Origin: a virus
Reading direction: 5' to 3' (one strand)
IMG/VR virus record: IMGVR_UViG_3300027733_000049
Location: 1-64,000 of that record
Length of the DNA stretch: 64,000 nucleotides
The notes beneath the pieces are model-generated. The model was not told the DNA's origin. It saw nothing but the letters and a program-made list of their open reading frames with translations, and did no database searches. The position numbers and the translations under genes were made by a program. This document shows positions 7,687 through 17,080 of this stretch, piece after piece (the stretch's first letter is position 1; each line of letters starts with the position of its first letter).

Positions 7687-8892
7687 ATGCCACTACGTCC
7701 TCCTGCTGGGTTTATCTCAGCTTTTTTTGATCCGCTGAAGAATCCTAATGCGCCTACGATTGGTACGGCCACAGGTGGTAATGCTACTGCGTCTGTTGCT
7801 TTTACAGCGCCAGCTAACGTGGGCGGTTCTGCAATCACGGCTTATTATGCTGTTTCCAATCCTGACCAAATTACAACCAGCGGAACATCATCTCCAATTA
7901 CTGCTACGGGATTAGTAAATAACACAGCTTACACATTCAATGTGTGGGCTTTAAACAGTTACGGCCCCGGGGTGTGGAGTGCCGCAAGTAATAGTGTGAC
8001 GCCTTCTGTTCCAACTCGAGCATTGTTTGCTGGTGGTGGACAACCTAGAATTAACAACATTACCTACATCACTGTTGAAACGACAGGAAACACTACAGAT
8101 TTTGGCATACTACAAGATACCAATTTTCAGTTAATGTCTTGCGCATCTACAACACGAGGCATATTTGCTGGCGGTAATGCTAATAATGGACAAACAAACG
8201 CAATTAGATACGTAACAATTGCCACAACAGGTAACACTACCGTTTTTGGTGCATTGGGAAATAATAATGTAATTGCGGCAGGCGCGGTTGCAAACTCCAC
8301 TCGTGGTGTATTTACTGGCGGAAAACAGGCGGCTTCTTTTCTGTCCGCCATGACTTATATAACTATTGCAACAACTGGGGACTCAACAACCTTTGGTAAT
8401 TTGTCAACAACAACCGCATTCTGTGCTAGTTGCTCTTCTCCAACAAGAGGTGTAATTGGTGGCGGTGAAAACGGTAGTAGACTTTCAAGCATCAGTTACA
8501 TTACGATTGCCACAACAGGAAATTCAACATCTTTTGGTAATTTGCTTGATCTTTATTCAGTTATTGCTGGGTGTTCATCTTCCACACGAGGCGTTTTTGG
8601 TGGTGGTCAAACAACAGCGCTTGGAACTGTTAATACAATTCAGTACATCACAATTGCCTCAACAGGAAACTCAACTACTTTTGGGGATTTAATAAACCCA
8701 ACAAATGCTATGTCAGGAACTTCTTCAAATGTACGGGGTGTTTTTTCTGGCGGTTATGTTAGTGGACTTTATAGTAATCAAATTTCATACGTTACCATTG
8801 CATCTACAGGAAACGCGGCATCTTTTGGACAGTTAGCAGTAGAAGTTGCAGATAACACAGCAACATCAAATAATTCTGGGGGGCTTCAATAA
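7687..8892 (+). CDS. FN3 plus six-repeat propeller-like tail protein
   Basis: 401 residues. Residues about 20-105 look like a fibronectin type III domain (GTATGGNATASVAFTAP, AYTFNVWALNSYGPG). The rest is six repeats of about 48 residues, each with (R)G(V/I)FxGG, then ISYITIATTGN-(T/S)TxFG and a Cys/Ser run. Six such units suggest a six-bladed beta-propeller, as in lectin-like receptor-binding domains. The next two genes have the same repeat; TAATG overlap with the next gene. Confidence 0.75.
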   Translation: MPLRPPAGFISAFFDPLKNPNAPTIGTATGGNATASVAFTAPANVGGSAITAYYAVSNPDQITTSGTSSPITATGLVNNTAYTFNVWALNSYGPGVWSAASNSVTPSVPTRALFAGGGQPRINNITYITVETTGNTTDFGILQDTNFQLMSCASTTRGIFAGGNANNGQTNAIRYVTIATTGNTTVFGALGNNNVIAAGAVANSTRGVFTGGKQAASFLSAMTYITIATTGDSTTFGNLSTTTAFCASCSSPTRGVIGGGENGSRLSSISYITIATTGNSTSFGNLLDLYSVIAGCSSSTRGVFGGGQTTALGTVNTIQYITIASTGNSTTFGDLINPTNAMSGTSSNVRGVFSGGYVSGLYSNQISYVTIASTGNAASFGQLAVEVADNTATSNNSGGLQ

Positions 8893-9860
8893 TGCCAAGT
8901 TATTCAGGTGTATGGACACTCCCTGCTCAGTACCAAGCCAAGGGCTTGAACAATTGGCCTGCGCCACCTTTGTACCGTGGGTTGTTTGCTGGTAATCAAA
9001 ACAGCAATCGCAACGTCATTCAATACATTGACATTACCACAACAGGGAATGCTACGTCTTTTGGTGCGCTTACTGCAAACAATGATTCAATGGCGGGTTG
9101 TGGCTCTTCCGTGCGTGGTGTTTTTGGCGGTGGTAATGCTGATGCTGGGGTTGTAAACACAATTCAATATGTAACTTTTGCCGCAACAGGAAATGCTACA
9201 AGTTTTGGACAATTATCAACTACCGCACGATTGTTGGCCGCTGGAAATAATTCTACTCGTGGTGTGTTTGGTGGGGGCTTAGATAGTGGCAGCTCTGTTT
9301 TAACTGCAATGAACTACATTACTATTGGAACTACAGGTAACAGCACTTCATTTGGAACACTGGGTAGCGCAGCATATCAATTAGCCGCTGTTTCTTCTCC
9401 TACAAGAATTGTTTTTGGTGGTGGATATAACAACGGTTTTAGCCCATTTGGTGTGATGCAGTACATTACAACTGCAACAACTGGAAACACTACGTCTTTT
9501 GGCACTCTTAGCCCATCACGAGGCGCACTTGCTGGTTGTTCTTCTAGCACAAGAGGTCTTTTTGGTGGCGGTACTGACGGTAGCATAACTGCATACAACA
9601 CGATTAGCTACATTACGATTGCTACTACTGGAAATACAACATCTTTTGGCAACATGACAACCACTGCTTATTATTTAGCCGCTTGTTCTTCAGAGCTTCG
9701 AGGTGTATTTGCGGGTGGCAAAAACGACAGCAATACCGAATTAAACATTATTGGTTACGTTACGATTGCATCCACTGGCAATGGAACATCTTTTGGTTCA
9801 CTTACTAGCGCAGATGCCCGGCAAGCTGGTTGCTCTAGCTGTGGCGGAGGAGTTCAATAA
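8892..9860 (+). CDS. six-repeat propeller-like tail protein
   Basis: 322 residues. A short Trp/Pro-rich leader (GVWTLPAQYQAKGLNNWPAPP) is followed by six copies of the ~48-residue repeat (RGVFGGG, NTIQYVT.AATGNATSFG, AGCSS). Lacks the FN3 domain of the preceding protein. Starts within the TAATG junction. Probably a paralogue made by tandem duplication; receptor binding is inferred. Confidence 0.75.
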   Translation: MPSYSGVWTLPAQYQAKGLNNWPAPPLYRGLFAGNQNSNRNVIQYIDITTTGNATSFGALTANNDSMAGCGSSVRGVFGGGNADAGVVNTIQYVTFAATGNATSFGQLSTTARLLAAGNNSTRGVFGGGLDSGSSVLTAMNYITIGTTGNSTSFGTLGSAAYQLAAVSSPTRIVFGGGYNNGFSPFGVMQYITTATTGNTTSFGTLSPSRGALAGCSSSTRGLFGGGTDGSITAYNTISYITIATTGNTTSFGNMTTTAYYLAACSSELRGVFAGGKNDSNTELNIIGYVTIASTGNGTSFGSLTSADARQAGCSSCGGGVQ

Positions 9861-10891
9861 TGTCTAAACAATGGCCTGCTGGCATCATCACCCCAACCCC
9901 TGCAACTCCAACAGGGCCGTATCAAAACGGAGCGGCTCCCGGTGTATGGACAATAGGGCAAGCGGCCTTTTGGGTTAAACAAGGTTTGTGGCCGATTGCT
10001 GGTAATGCAGAACCTGTGTGGTATGGAAGTAGGGGCGTGTTTGGTGGAGGTTATAACAACGTCGCAAATGCTTCTACTAATGCAGTAAGTTATATAACAA
10101 TTGCTACCACAGGTAATTCTGCTACTTTTGGTCAATTAACTGTTGCACGATATTCACTTGGAGCCTGCTCCAACGGAAGTAGAGGGGTATTTGCTGGCGG
10201 TTACTCAAGTGCAAATACTAATACTTTAGACTATATAACAATTTCTTCTACAGGTAACGCCACTACTTTTGGCATATTGACTGTTTCACGTACTTATATA
10301 GGTGGTTGCTCTAATAATACTCGTGGCGTGTTTGGTGCTGGGGATAATGTGTCGGGTAGGCAGAGCGTTATAGACTATATAACAATCGCGACAACTGGTA
10401 ATGCTACAAACTTTGGCAATCTTTCTAGTGCTCGTTATGCTCCAGCCGCTTGTGCTAGTGAAACTAGAGGTGTGTGGGGTGGCGGCAATACAGGTTCGGG
10501 TACTAATATCATAGACTACGTAACACTTGCTACAACAGGCAACTCTACTAGCTTTGGACAGTTAACAGCCGCTCGTGACTATGTAACCGCTTCTTCTAGC
10601 AAAACCAGAGGTGTGTTTGGGGGCGGGTATACTGGCACTACGCAGTCAAACACAATTGATTACATAACAATTGCTTCCGCAGGGAATGCTACTTCTTTTG
10701 GTACTTTAACTGCCGCACGTTCTCAACCAGCAGGTTGTTCTGACGGAAGCCGAGGTGTATTTGGTGGGGGCGACCCTACCGGTGTAGGGAATATCATAGA
10801 TTATGTCACTATCGCCACTACAGGAAACGCTACAAGTTTTGGTACTATGACGCCTTCTACTGGTGGCCAAGGCGCTTGTTCTGGTAGTTAA
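9860..10891 (+). CDS. six-repeat propeller-like tail protein
   Basis: 343 residues. N-terminal linker (QWPAGIITPTPATPTGP, then GVWTIGQAAFWVKQGLWP) followed by six repeats with SRGVFGGG, YITIATTGNATSFG and LTxAR segments. Third member of a tandem family at 7687-10891. The leaders differ while the repeats are alike, so the three may dock at different places on the tail. Function inferred from repeats and location. Confidence 0.75.
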   Translation: MSKQWPAGIITPTPATPTGPYQNGAAPGVWTIGQAAFWVKQGLWPIAGNAEPVWYGSRGVFGGGYNNVANASTNAVSYITIATTGNSATFGQLTVARYSLGACSNGSRGVFAGGYSSANTNTLDYITISSTGNATTFGILTVSRTYIGGCSNNTRGVFGAGDNVSGRQSVIDYITIATTGNATNFGNLSSARYAPAACASETRGVWGGGNTGSGTNIIDYVTLATTGNSTSFGQLTAARDYVTASSSKTRGVFGGGYTGTTQSNTIDYITIASAGNATSFGTLTAARSQPAGCSDGSRGVFGGGDPTGVGNIIDYVTIATTGNATSFGTMTPSTGGQGACSGS

Positions 10892-10913
10892 AAATTTATA
10901 ACAGGAGAAATCT

Positions 10914-11732
10914 TTGAACGATCTAGCACTGCAAAACATCTCAACCGCTCTGACTACAACCAAGCCAGAGTACAACGTCATGTTGCAAAACATTGACGCT
11001 AAATTGCCAGCCGTCCTCAAAGGGGCGTCGAACTTCTACAAGGGTCATTCCCAGTTCATGAACGTCACACTTGATGTGACCACACTGACACCCTTGCGTT
11101 CCATTTATCAATCGCTGGCTGAGATTGAGCAGACCAAGAATGCTCTGCAAGAGAACCACATCAAGATGATGAAGACCGATGTTGAGCGTCGCCGCAAAGA
11201 AGCAAAGCTGGCTGAAACCACTGATCCGTTTGACCGTGAGTTGCTAGAGCTTGAGATTCTGGAAGCCAAGTCTGGCGCTGTGAACACCCAGAACTACATG
11301 GAAGGTGCAGTGCGTAAGCTGAACTTCTTCATGAACCAGTACGACAACATCCTCAAGAAGATTGGCAAAACCGAGATTACTGAGGAAGACTACGAGTTGG
11401 AAGAGAAGCGGTATCACGTTATGACCTGCATGAAGCAAGGATTGAACGCCGCTCGTGCGCGTGGTGGTGTGATTGACGAAGGCAACATGATTTACTTGTT
11501 TGACTTGGGTATTAACGCCGCTCAAGCGCAAGCCGAAGTCTTTGCCTACCTGACGATGGAAAACGAGATGATCTCCAATGGTCAACCCCCTACGCATGAA
11601 ATGACTGTCCAGTGGTTAGAAGCCTGCGCCGACAAGTTCCAAGACTGTGCCGAAAAGTTTGCCGCTAACCGTGGCTTTGTGGTGCTGGATCGCCAGTCAT
11701 TGACCAACACTCAGTTGTTGGAGTCCAAATAA
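10914..11732 (+). CDS. helical protein of unknown function
   Basis: 272 residues, TTG start preceded by AGGAGAAA. Long charged helices (AEIEQTKNALQENHIKMMKTDVERRRKEAKLAE is coiled-coil-like), and a Gln/Ala-rich C-terminal half ending in LTNTQLLESK. No recognised domain. It sits between the fibre-like proteins and a glycosyltransferase and is linked to the latter by a TAATG overlap. Could be a virion chaperone or minor structural protein. Confidence 0.7.
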   Translation: MNDLALQNISTALTTTKPEYNVMLQNIDAKLPAVLKGASNFYKGHSQFMNVTLDVTTLTPLRSIYQSLAEIEQTKNALQENHIKMMKTDVERRRKEAKLAETTDPFDRELLELEILEAKSGAVNTQNYMEGAVRKLNFFMNQYDNILKKIGKTEITEEDYELEEKRYHVMTCMKQGLNAARARGGVIDEGNMIYLFDLGINAAQAQAEVFAYLTMENEMISNGQPPTHEMTVQWLEACADKFQDCAEKFAANRGFVVLDRQSLTNTQLLESK

Positions 11733-12439
11733 TGCACTTAGTCATTGGTACACCAATGTATGGTGGGATGTGCTGTAGCGAGTACACACAGTCCCTGCTT
11801 CAGTTACAGAGTGACATGGAGCGAAACGGCCACAAGATGACCTGCGTATTTTTGGGCAATGAGTCTTTGATTCAACGCGCCCGTAATACAGTGGCCCACC
11901 ATTTCTTACAGACTGATGCAAGCCATCTTTTGTTTATTGACGCTGACCAAAAGTTTCGCCCAGTAGATATTGTCAAGATGATCCAAGCAGATAAGGACAT
12001 CATTGCTGGCTGCGTTCCCATGAAGGGCATCAACTGGACTCGGGTGCGTCAGGGCGCTGTGTTAAACCACAAAGAACTGCACAAGCTAACTGGTATCTTT
12101 AATATCAATCCGCTGGAAGGCCACAAGATGGTTCATCCAGAAGAGCCGTTCCAAGTCAAACATGCTGGCACAGGATTTATGTTGATTAAACGTGAGGTTT
12201 TTGAGACACTCAAGCCATACTCTGCCGTTTACACAAATGGTGGGCAGTCCATCCCTGATGGCGAAGAGGTCTATGACTTTTTCCCTGTGGGCGTGACTGA
12301 TGGTAAGTTGTTATCAGAGGATTTTAATTTCTGCCACCTTTACCGCGAACACGGTGGCACTGTTTGGGCCGCACCTTGGTGTGAACTTGGACATTTTGGT
12401 TCGTATCTTTTCAGTGGGCAATACTCACAAGGAGCATGA
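11732..12439 (+). CDS. GT-A type glycosyltransferase
   Basis: 235 residues. Starts HLVIGTPMYGG; residues about 38-72 contain NESLIQRARN and LLFIDAD, with the DxD metal-binding motif at about 70-72, as in GT2/Anp1-like glycosyltransferases. Later HAGTGFMLIKREVF and DFNFCHLYREHGG fit the acceptor-side acidic motif. Would transfer a sugar from a nucleotide donor, perhaps onto virion protein, phage DNA or host surface glycan. Specificity cannot be read from sequence. Confidence 0.8.
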   Translation: MHLVIGTPMYGGMCCSEYTQSLLQLQSDMERNGHKMTCVFLGNESLIQRARNTVAHHFLQTDASHLLFIDADQKFRPVDIVKMIQADKDIIAGCVPMKGINWTRVRQGAVLNHKELHKLTGIFNINPLEGHKMVHPEEPFQVKHAGTGFMLIKREVFETLKPYSAVYTNGGQSIPDGEEVYDFFPVGVTDGKLLSEDFNFCHLYREHGGTVWAAPWCELGHFGSYLFSGQYSQGA

Positions 12440-12440
12440 C

Positions 12441-12782
12441 ATGGCACGTCAAATGATGAAATACCGCCTGACAGCCGAAGGCACAATTCCAGACTTCCTA
12501 TACCTTGGCGAAGATGGTGTAGGTGGTGTTTATGGTGTTGCTGACCCTGCAACCCCTTGGCCTCGTGACTTGGTGCAAGTTGGCATCACAAACGATAACG
12601 CTACTGGCGATTTTGAGGTCATCCCAACCAAAGCTGACCTGTTGGCGTATTTGACATCAGTTAGCGGAAGCTGGACACAGCGCGATCCAGCGAACCCCGG
12701 CGATCCAAATGCCACCATTCCTTTTGATCCTTCAGCCGCTACAGACTGGGCATGGGGTCGTTTAGACGCTCTTAACGCCTAA
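12441..12782 (+). CDS. hypothetical protein, small, acidic
   Basis: 113 residues from the ATG at 12441, preceded by AAGGAGCATGAC. Contains YRLTAEGTIPDFLYLGEDG and DPATPWPRDLVQVGITND, then an Asp/Pro/Ala-rich C-terminus with two Trp. No domain recognised. Located between a glycosyltransferase and a secreted protein. Confidence 0.7.
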   Translation: MARQMMKYRLTAEGTIPDFLYLGEDGVGGVYGVADPATPWPRDLVQVGITNDNATGDFEVIPTKADLLAYLTSVSGSWTQRDPANPGDPNATIPFDPSAATDWAWGRLDALNA

Positions 12783-12791
12783 TCATGCGTA

Positions 12792-13079
12792 ATGCGCTGG
12801 CTCCTTCTGTTACTGCTGTTGGGGCTAGTGGGAGCCGTAGCCAAGAACGGGTGTTACGTTCGGGAGTTCTATGGAATAGGTTACACATTTCACAACCCGA
12901 CCGAGCGACACCAAGAGATGGTAGCGTGGCTAGGCAAAAATGCGCCCTACTGCAAGTCAACGGATTACGTGGTGATTTACAACAATCTGAGCGAATGGGC
13001 GGGGACAGCAGACTCAACAAAGATTAGAGAATTAGTCATACACGGATACAAAGAGGCACTTGAGCGTGAAAAAAAATGA
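12792..13079 (+). CDS. secreted small protein in lysis region
   Basis: 95 residues. MRWLLLLLLLGLVGAVAK is a clear signal peptide or membrane anchor, followed by three Cys and an AWLGKNAPYCKSTDYVVIYNNLSEW segment. No lipobox ahead of the first Cys, so not an obvious spanin lipoprotein. ATGA overlap with the next gene. May be a periplasmic lysis accessory, but no family recognised. Confidence 0.65.
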   Translation: MRWLLLLLLLGLVGAVAKNGCYVREFYGIGYTFHNPTERHQEMVAWLGKNAPYCKSTDYVVIYNNLSEWAGTADSTKIRELVIHGYKEALEREKK

Positions 13080-13312
13080 TCGAGACAATCAGATTATTCC
13101 CAACTGTTCAAGCGTCAGGGTATCCAGACATGCACGACCTTGCCCAGAAGAAGCTGGAGAAACAGCATGAAATTAACAAGGCTCTTGAGCTTGCCAAGCA
13201 AAAGCAGGTGCAGTTACAAGACATAGGTTTTGAGATTTACTGTAAGAAGGTAACGCAAGAGCGCATCCGTATGGAAATATTTACCAACCGCAAACTGGAC
13301 GTATACGCATAA
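13076..13312 (+). CDS. hypothetical helical protein
   Basis: 78 residues, starting at ATGA overlap. Middle is a charged coiled-coil-like helix (HDLAQKKLEKQHEINKALELAKQKQVQLQD). No membrane segment. Within the cluster leading to the endolysin; possibly accessory to lysis or virion assembly. Confidence 0.6.
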   Translation: MIETIRLFPTVQASGYPDMHDLAQKKLEKQHEINKALELAKQKQVQLQDIGFEIYCKKVTQERIRMEIFTNRKLDVYA

Positions 13313-14016
13313 TGGTTACAAAAAAAGCCCCAGCCAAGGTAGCGCCAGTCAAACGGCGTACACCTAAACCCAAGGTAGAAGTCGTTGCCGCCCCTGCGCC
13401 CAAACCTGAAGTCAAGAAAGATGACTCTACCATTGGTAAAGTAATCGGTTTAATTGAATGGGTGGACAATCCATTCAAGCTGTTTACAGTCATCTTGTTG
13501 TCGTTCTTGTTCTTTGCTGGGTACTTTGCTTGGGATTCCCGCACAGTCATCTTGAACGCCATAACAAGCTCAAGTCACCAGCCACAGCTTAAAGAGATCA
13601 AGGTGTTAGAGCACGTAGCTCAAAAGCTACAAAAAGACTTAGAAGCTGAAACGGTGTTGGTTCACAAAGTAACGCTTGTTGTAAATAGCAGGGTTACGCT
13701 ACTTGCGTATGGCCCAAAGGGTCGAGACACCACATTGGATGGCTATAACTCCACTCTGTTTGGCAAAGATGCTACCCGTAATGCCGCCGTCATTGCCATG
13801 ATGAATGGTGAAGTTCATTGCGATAAACTGGTTGTCTCTGGTAAAACATCCGATTGGGAAGAAAAACAAGGTGTAGGCTTTATCTGCCGTGGCAGTATCC
13901 CGCCTGAGATGGGCGCATTTGAAGGTTATATCTCTGTGGGCTTTACCAAAGAACCGCAAGACCTTGGCGCTGTTAAAACCCGTATCAACCTAGCTGCTAC
14001 AGAAATGGCTAAATAA
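13312..14016 (+). CDS. single-pass membrane protein, unknown
   Basis: 234 residues. An N-terminal Lys/Ala/Pro-rich tail of ~40 residues is followed by one transmembrane helix (about residues 60-78, FTVILLSFLFFAGYFAW) and a larger soluble region with two Cys (HCDKLVV, FICRGS). Orientation is likely N-in, with the C-terminal domain in the periplasm. Lies just before holin and endolysin, so it may be a spanin-like or lysis-timing protein, but no motif proves it. Confidence 0.7.
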   Translation: MVTKKAPAKVAPVKRRTPKPKVEVVAAPAPKPEVKKDDSTIGKVIGLIEWVDNPFKLFTVILLSFLFFAGYFAWDSRTVILNAITSSSHQPQLKEIKVLEHVAQKLQKDLEAETVLVHKVTLVVNSRVTLLAYGPKGRDTTLDGYNSTLFGKDATRNAAVIAMMNGEVHCDKLVVSGKTSDWEEKQGVGFICRGSIPPEMGAFEGYISVGFTKEPQDLGAVKTRINLAATEMAK

Positions 14017-14025
14017 GGAGTAATC

Positions 14026-14520
14026 ATGCTTGATATTTTATCTGGGGGCTTAATGGGTTCCATCTTTGGTGGGCTGTTTCGTATGGCCCCCGAGGTGCTG
14101 AAGTTTTTTGACAAGAAAAATGAGCGCCAGCATGAGCTTGCTATGTTTGCCCGTCAATGCGAACTAGAAACACTTCGTGGTCAGCAGAAGTTGGCTGAGA
14201 TTGGGGCACAGCGGGAAGCCGCTATGGACGTTGGTGTCATGGATGCCTTCAATAACGCCATCACTCAACAAGCCGAAATGGTCAAAGCCGCAGGCGGTTG
14301 GGTAGCTAGTCTTTCAGCTTCCGTGCGTCCCGTGGTCACATACTGGGTGCTGTTTGTTTGGTCGTTCATTCACGTATGGTTTGCATGGAACGCATGGGTT
14401 GCTGGTGCGCCTGCTGTAGAAGTGTTTAAGACCATGATGACCCCTGACTTTTCAGCCCTGCTGTCTGGAACTATCAATTATTGGTTCCTTGATAGAACTC
14501 TGAAGCAACGCGGAATATGA
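14026..14520 (+). CDS. holin-like protein (GTA holin 3TM family)
   Basis: 164 residues: a hydrophobic N-terminus (LSGGLMGSIFGGLF), a charged helical middle (RQHELAMFARQCELE), then two membrane helices from SVRPVVTYWVLFVWSFIHVW and a short C-terminal helix ending TINYWFLDRTLKQRG. This end is characteristic of the 3TM holin family first named in gene-transfer agents. It overlaps the endolysin gene by 4 nt, supporting a role in releasing the endolysin through the inner membrane. Confidence 0.8.
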   Translation: MLDILSGGLMGSIFGGLFRMAPEVLKFFDKKNERQHELAMFARQCELETLRGQQKLAEIGAQREAAMDVGVMDAFNNAITQQAEMVKAAGGWVASLSASVRPVVTYWVLFVWSFIHVWFAWNAWVAGAPAVEVFKTMMTPDFSALLSGTINYWFLDRTLKQRGI

Positions 14521-14960
14521 ACCTAGAACTAGCCGCTGAACTGTGCCGCCGGTATGAAGGATATCGGGCCAAGCCCTATCTTTGTCCGGCTGGTGTAGCT
14601 ACGATTGGCTACGGCTCTACCTACTACGCAGATAAACGCAAGGTGACTTTGGAAGACGCTCCGATGGATGAACCCACGGCTAGGGCGCTTTTGATGATTG
14701 AGCTTGAGCACACGTACCTGCCCGGAGTTCTGCGTAACTGCCCCGGCCTGATTACGGACGTTCGTAAGTGCAATGCCATCGTAGATTTCTGCTATAACTT
14801 GGGCACAGGACGCTTGCAAACAAGCACGTTAAAGAGGAAAATCAATGCCAATGATTGGGAAGGGGCAAAAGAACAACTGATGCTCTGGACTAAAGGTGGC
14901 GGCAAGGTATTGCCGGGCTTGTTAAAACGCCGCACGGCTGAGTGCGCACTGCTGGACTAA
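14517..14960 (+). CDS. endolysin, GH24 lysozyme
   Basis: 147 residues. Catalytic Glu at residue 14 (YEGYRAKPYLCPAGVATIGYG) followed by the T4-lysozyme-like Glu-8-x-5-Thr layout: Glu14, Cys23 in the place of T4 Asp20, Thr29. The CPAG variant is common in GH24. Hydrolyses peptidoglycan between MurNAc and GlcNAc. The C-terminal PGLLKRRTAECALL is typical. No signal-anchor, so release depends on the upstream holin. Confidence 0.9.
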   Translation: MNLELAAELCRRYEGYRAKPYLCPAGVATIGYGSTYYADKRKVTLEDAPMDEPTARALLMIELEHTYLPGVLRNCPGLITDVRKCNAIVDFCYNLGTGRLQTSTLKRKINANDWEGAKEQLMLWTKGGGKVLPGLLKRRTAECALLD

Positions 14961-14962
14961 AA

Positions 14963-17080
14963 ATGCCATTACAAAAAATACTGTTCAAACCGGGTGTGAA
15001 CAAAGAGAACACTCGCTACACCAATGAAGGTGGCTGGTACGAAGCCGACAAGGTTCGTTTTCGTCAGGGTAATCCCGAAGTTGTTGGTGGATGGGAGCCT
15101 TACTCTGCGGCTACGTACCAAGGCGTATGCCGGTCTTTATGGAATTGGGTAACGCTAGGTGGCAATAATTTAATTGGCGTTGGCACAAACCTCAAGTTCT
15201 ATCTAAACCAAGGCGGGTTGTATAACGACATCACACCTATTCGGGCATCTAGCACAATTAACAACAACCCGTTTGCAGCTACAAATGGCTCTGCCACAAT
15301 CACAGTAACAGATACAAGTCATGGCGCTATTACAGGTGATTTTGTTACGTTCAGTGGGGCTGTTAGTCTTGGTGGAAACATTACAGCTACGGTGTTAAAC
15401 GCTGAGTATCAAATAACAGTTCTTACTGCAAACACATACACATTCACAGCGTCAGCTACAGCCAATGCAACGGATGCTTCTGGTTCTCCCGGTGGCGGTG
15501 CTTCTGTTGTAGCCGCATATCAGGTCAGTGTTGGCCCCGCTATTCCTGTTGCAATTATAGGTTGGGGCGCTGGTACTTGGGGTCAGACGGCTACAACGTG
15601 GGGCAACGGCGGTACATCTACATCAGCGCTACGTTTGTGGAACCAAATTAACTATGGCCAAGATTTAGTGTACGGCCCCCGCACAGGTGGCATTTACTAC
15701 TGGACTGCCAACAACGGCGTCACTACCCGTGGGGTTCTTTTAAACTCGCTTGGCGGTAATGTTTCGTTTACAAGCGCTTCTCCTACAGTTGTAACCTCAA
15801 CTGTTCTATATACCGAAGGCGCGGCGCTTCAGTTTGCTGCTACTACATCTTTACCCACAGGTATCTCTGCGGCTACAACATACTACGTGTTTGAAGTTAA
15901 TGGGTTGACGTTCAAACTGCTTGATGCAGCGGGGGCAGCAGTTAATACATCTTCCACAGGCACGGGTGTATATGTGTCTTTGATTGTGGATGTGCCGACT
16001 GTGCAAAACAATTTCACGGTGTCTGACAGTTCGCGTTTTGTAATTGCATTTGGCTGTAACGATTATGGCTCAAACGTGCTTGACCCTATGCTGATCCGCT
16101 GGTCAGCGCAAGACGACATCTATAACTGGACACCTGACCCTACCAATCAGGCAGGGTTTATACGTATTTCTCACGGCTCTGAAATTGTAGGCGTTGTACA
16201 AACTCGTCAAGAAATTGTGATGTTTACCGACTCAGCTGTGTACTCACTCCAGTACCTTGGCCCCCCGTACGTGTGGGTACCGCAGTTGCTTGGCGACAAC
16301 ATCTCTATTATGAGTCCTAACTCGGCTGTGATTGCTTCGGGCGTTGTGTACTGGATGGGCGTAGATAAATTCTACGTCTACGATGGCCGCGTCAATACGC
16401 TTAATTGTGACTTGCGCCGTTACGTATTCCAAGATTTAAACCAAGAGCAGGCATTACAAGTATTCTCTGGCACCAACGAAGGCTTTAATGAGGTCTGGTG
16501 GTTCTACTGCTCGGCTAATAGCACTGCGGTTGACAGGTACGTTATTTACAATTACCAAGAAAAAATCTGGTACTACGGCACTATGTCTCGGACTGCTTGG
16601 CTTGACTCTGGGTTACAGGATGTTCCTATTGCGGCAAACTACGTCACGGCTTCGCTCACGGGTAACCTGATTAACCACGAAACAGGCTTAAATGACAATA
16701 CGTCCGGCACTGCTACTGCAATTGATGCTTACATTAGCTCGTCTGAGTTTGACATTGGTGACGGCCATAACTTTGGTTTTGTGTGGCGCGTTTTACCTGA
16801 CTTAAGTTTTGAGAACGCTACTAACACTCCTGCCGCTGTTGCTCCACGGGTAACCATGACGCTGTACGGTTTGAATAACTCAGGCTCTGGAACGACAAGC
16901 AGTGCTAACGGCACAGTTGTAAAGGGTAGCACGTACGTGATTACCGAAGAATTTACAGGCCAGATATTTACCCGCATGCGCGGTCGCCAGATGATCTTTA
17001 AGATTAGCTCAAATCAAGTTAACACTTGTTGGCAACTGGGTGCTCCCCGTATTGACATCAGACCAGACGGCAGACGTTAA
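14963..17080 (+). CDS. tail nozzle-like / DNA-stabilisation structural protein
   Basis: 705 residues from the ATG at 14963. The N-terminus (MPLQKILFKPGVNKENTRYTNEGG, then DKVRFR.GNPE.VGGWE) is typical of large podovirus tail proteins acting as nozzle or stabilisation factors. About residues 110-185 contain an inserted beta domain resembling that of gene 2. WGAGTWG recurs. Later strands such as SAVYSLQYLGPPYVW and VVYWMGVDKFYVYDGR look like propeller blades. It would close the tail below the adaptor ring. Confidence 0.6.
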   Translation: MPLQKILFKPGVNKENTRYTNEGGWYEADKVRFRQGNPEVVGGWEPYSAATYQGVCRSLWNWVTLGGNNLIGVGTNLKFYLNQGGLYNDITPIRASSTINNNPFAATNGSATITVTDTSHGAITGDFVTFSGAVSLGGNITATVLNAEYQITVLTANTYTFTASATANATDASGSPGGGASVVAAYQVSVGPAIPVAIIGWGAGTWGQTATTWGNGGTSTSALRLWNQINYGQDLVYGPRTGGIYYWTANNGVTTRGVLLNSLGGNVSFTSASPTVVTSTVLYTEGAALQFAATTSLPTGISAATTYYVFEVNGLTFKLLDAAGAAVNTSSTGTGVYVSLIVDVPTVQNNFTVSDSSRFVIAFGCNDYGSNVLDPMLIRWSAQDDIYNWTPDPTNQAGFIRISHGSEIVGVVQTRQEIVMFTDSAVYSLQYLGPPYVWVPQLLGDNISIMSPNSAVIASGVVYWMGVDKFYVYDGRVNTLNCDLRRYVFQDLNQEQALQVFSGTNEGFNEVWWFYCSANSTAVDRYVIYNYQEKIWYYGTMSRTAWLDSGLQDVPIAANYVTASLTGNLINHETGLNDNTSGTATAIDAYISSSEFDIGDGHNFGFVWRVLPDLSFENATNTPAAVAPRVTMTLYGLNNSGSGTTSSANGTVVKGSTYVITEEFTGQIFTRMRGRQMIFKISSNQVNTCWQLGAPRIDIRPDGRR

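Noticed and set aside
11244-11597. 117-codon frame opposite the 10914 gene
   Set aside because: Antisense of a clear coding gene, no ribosome site, wrong strand for the operon.
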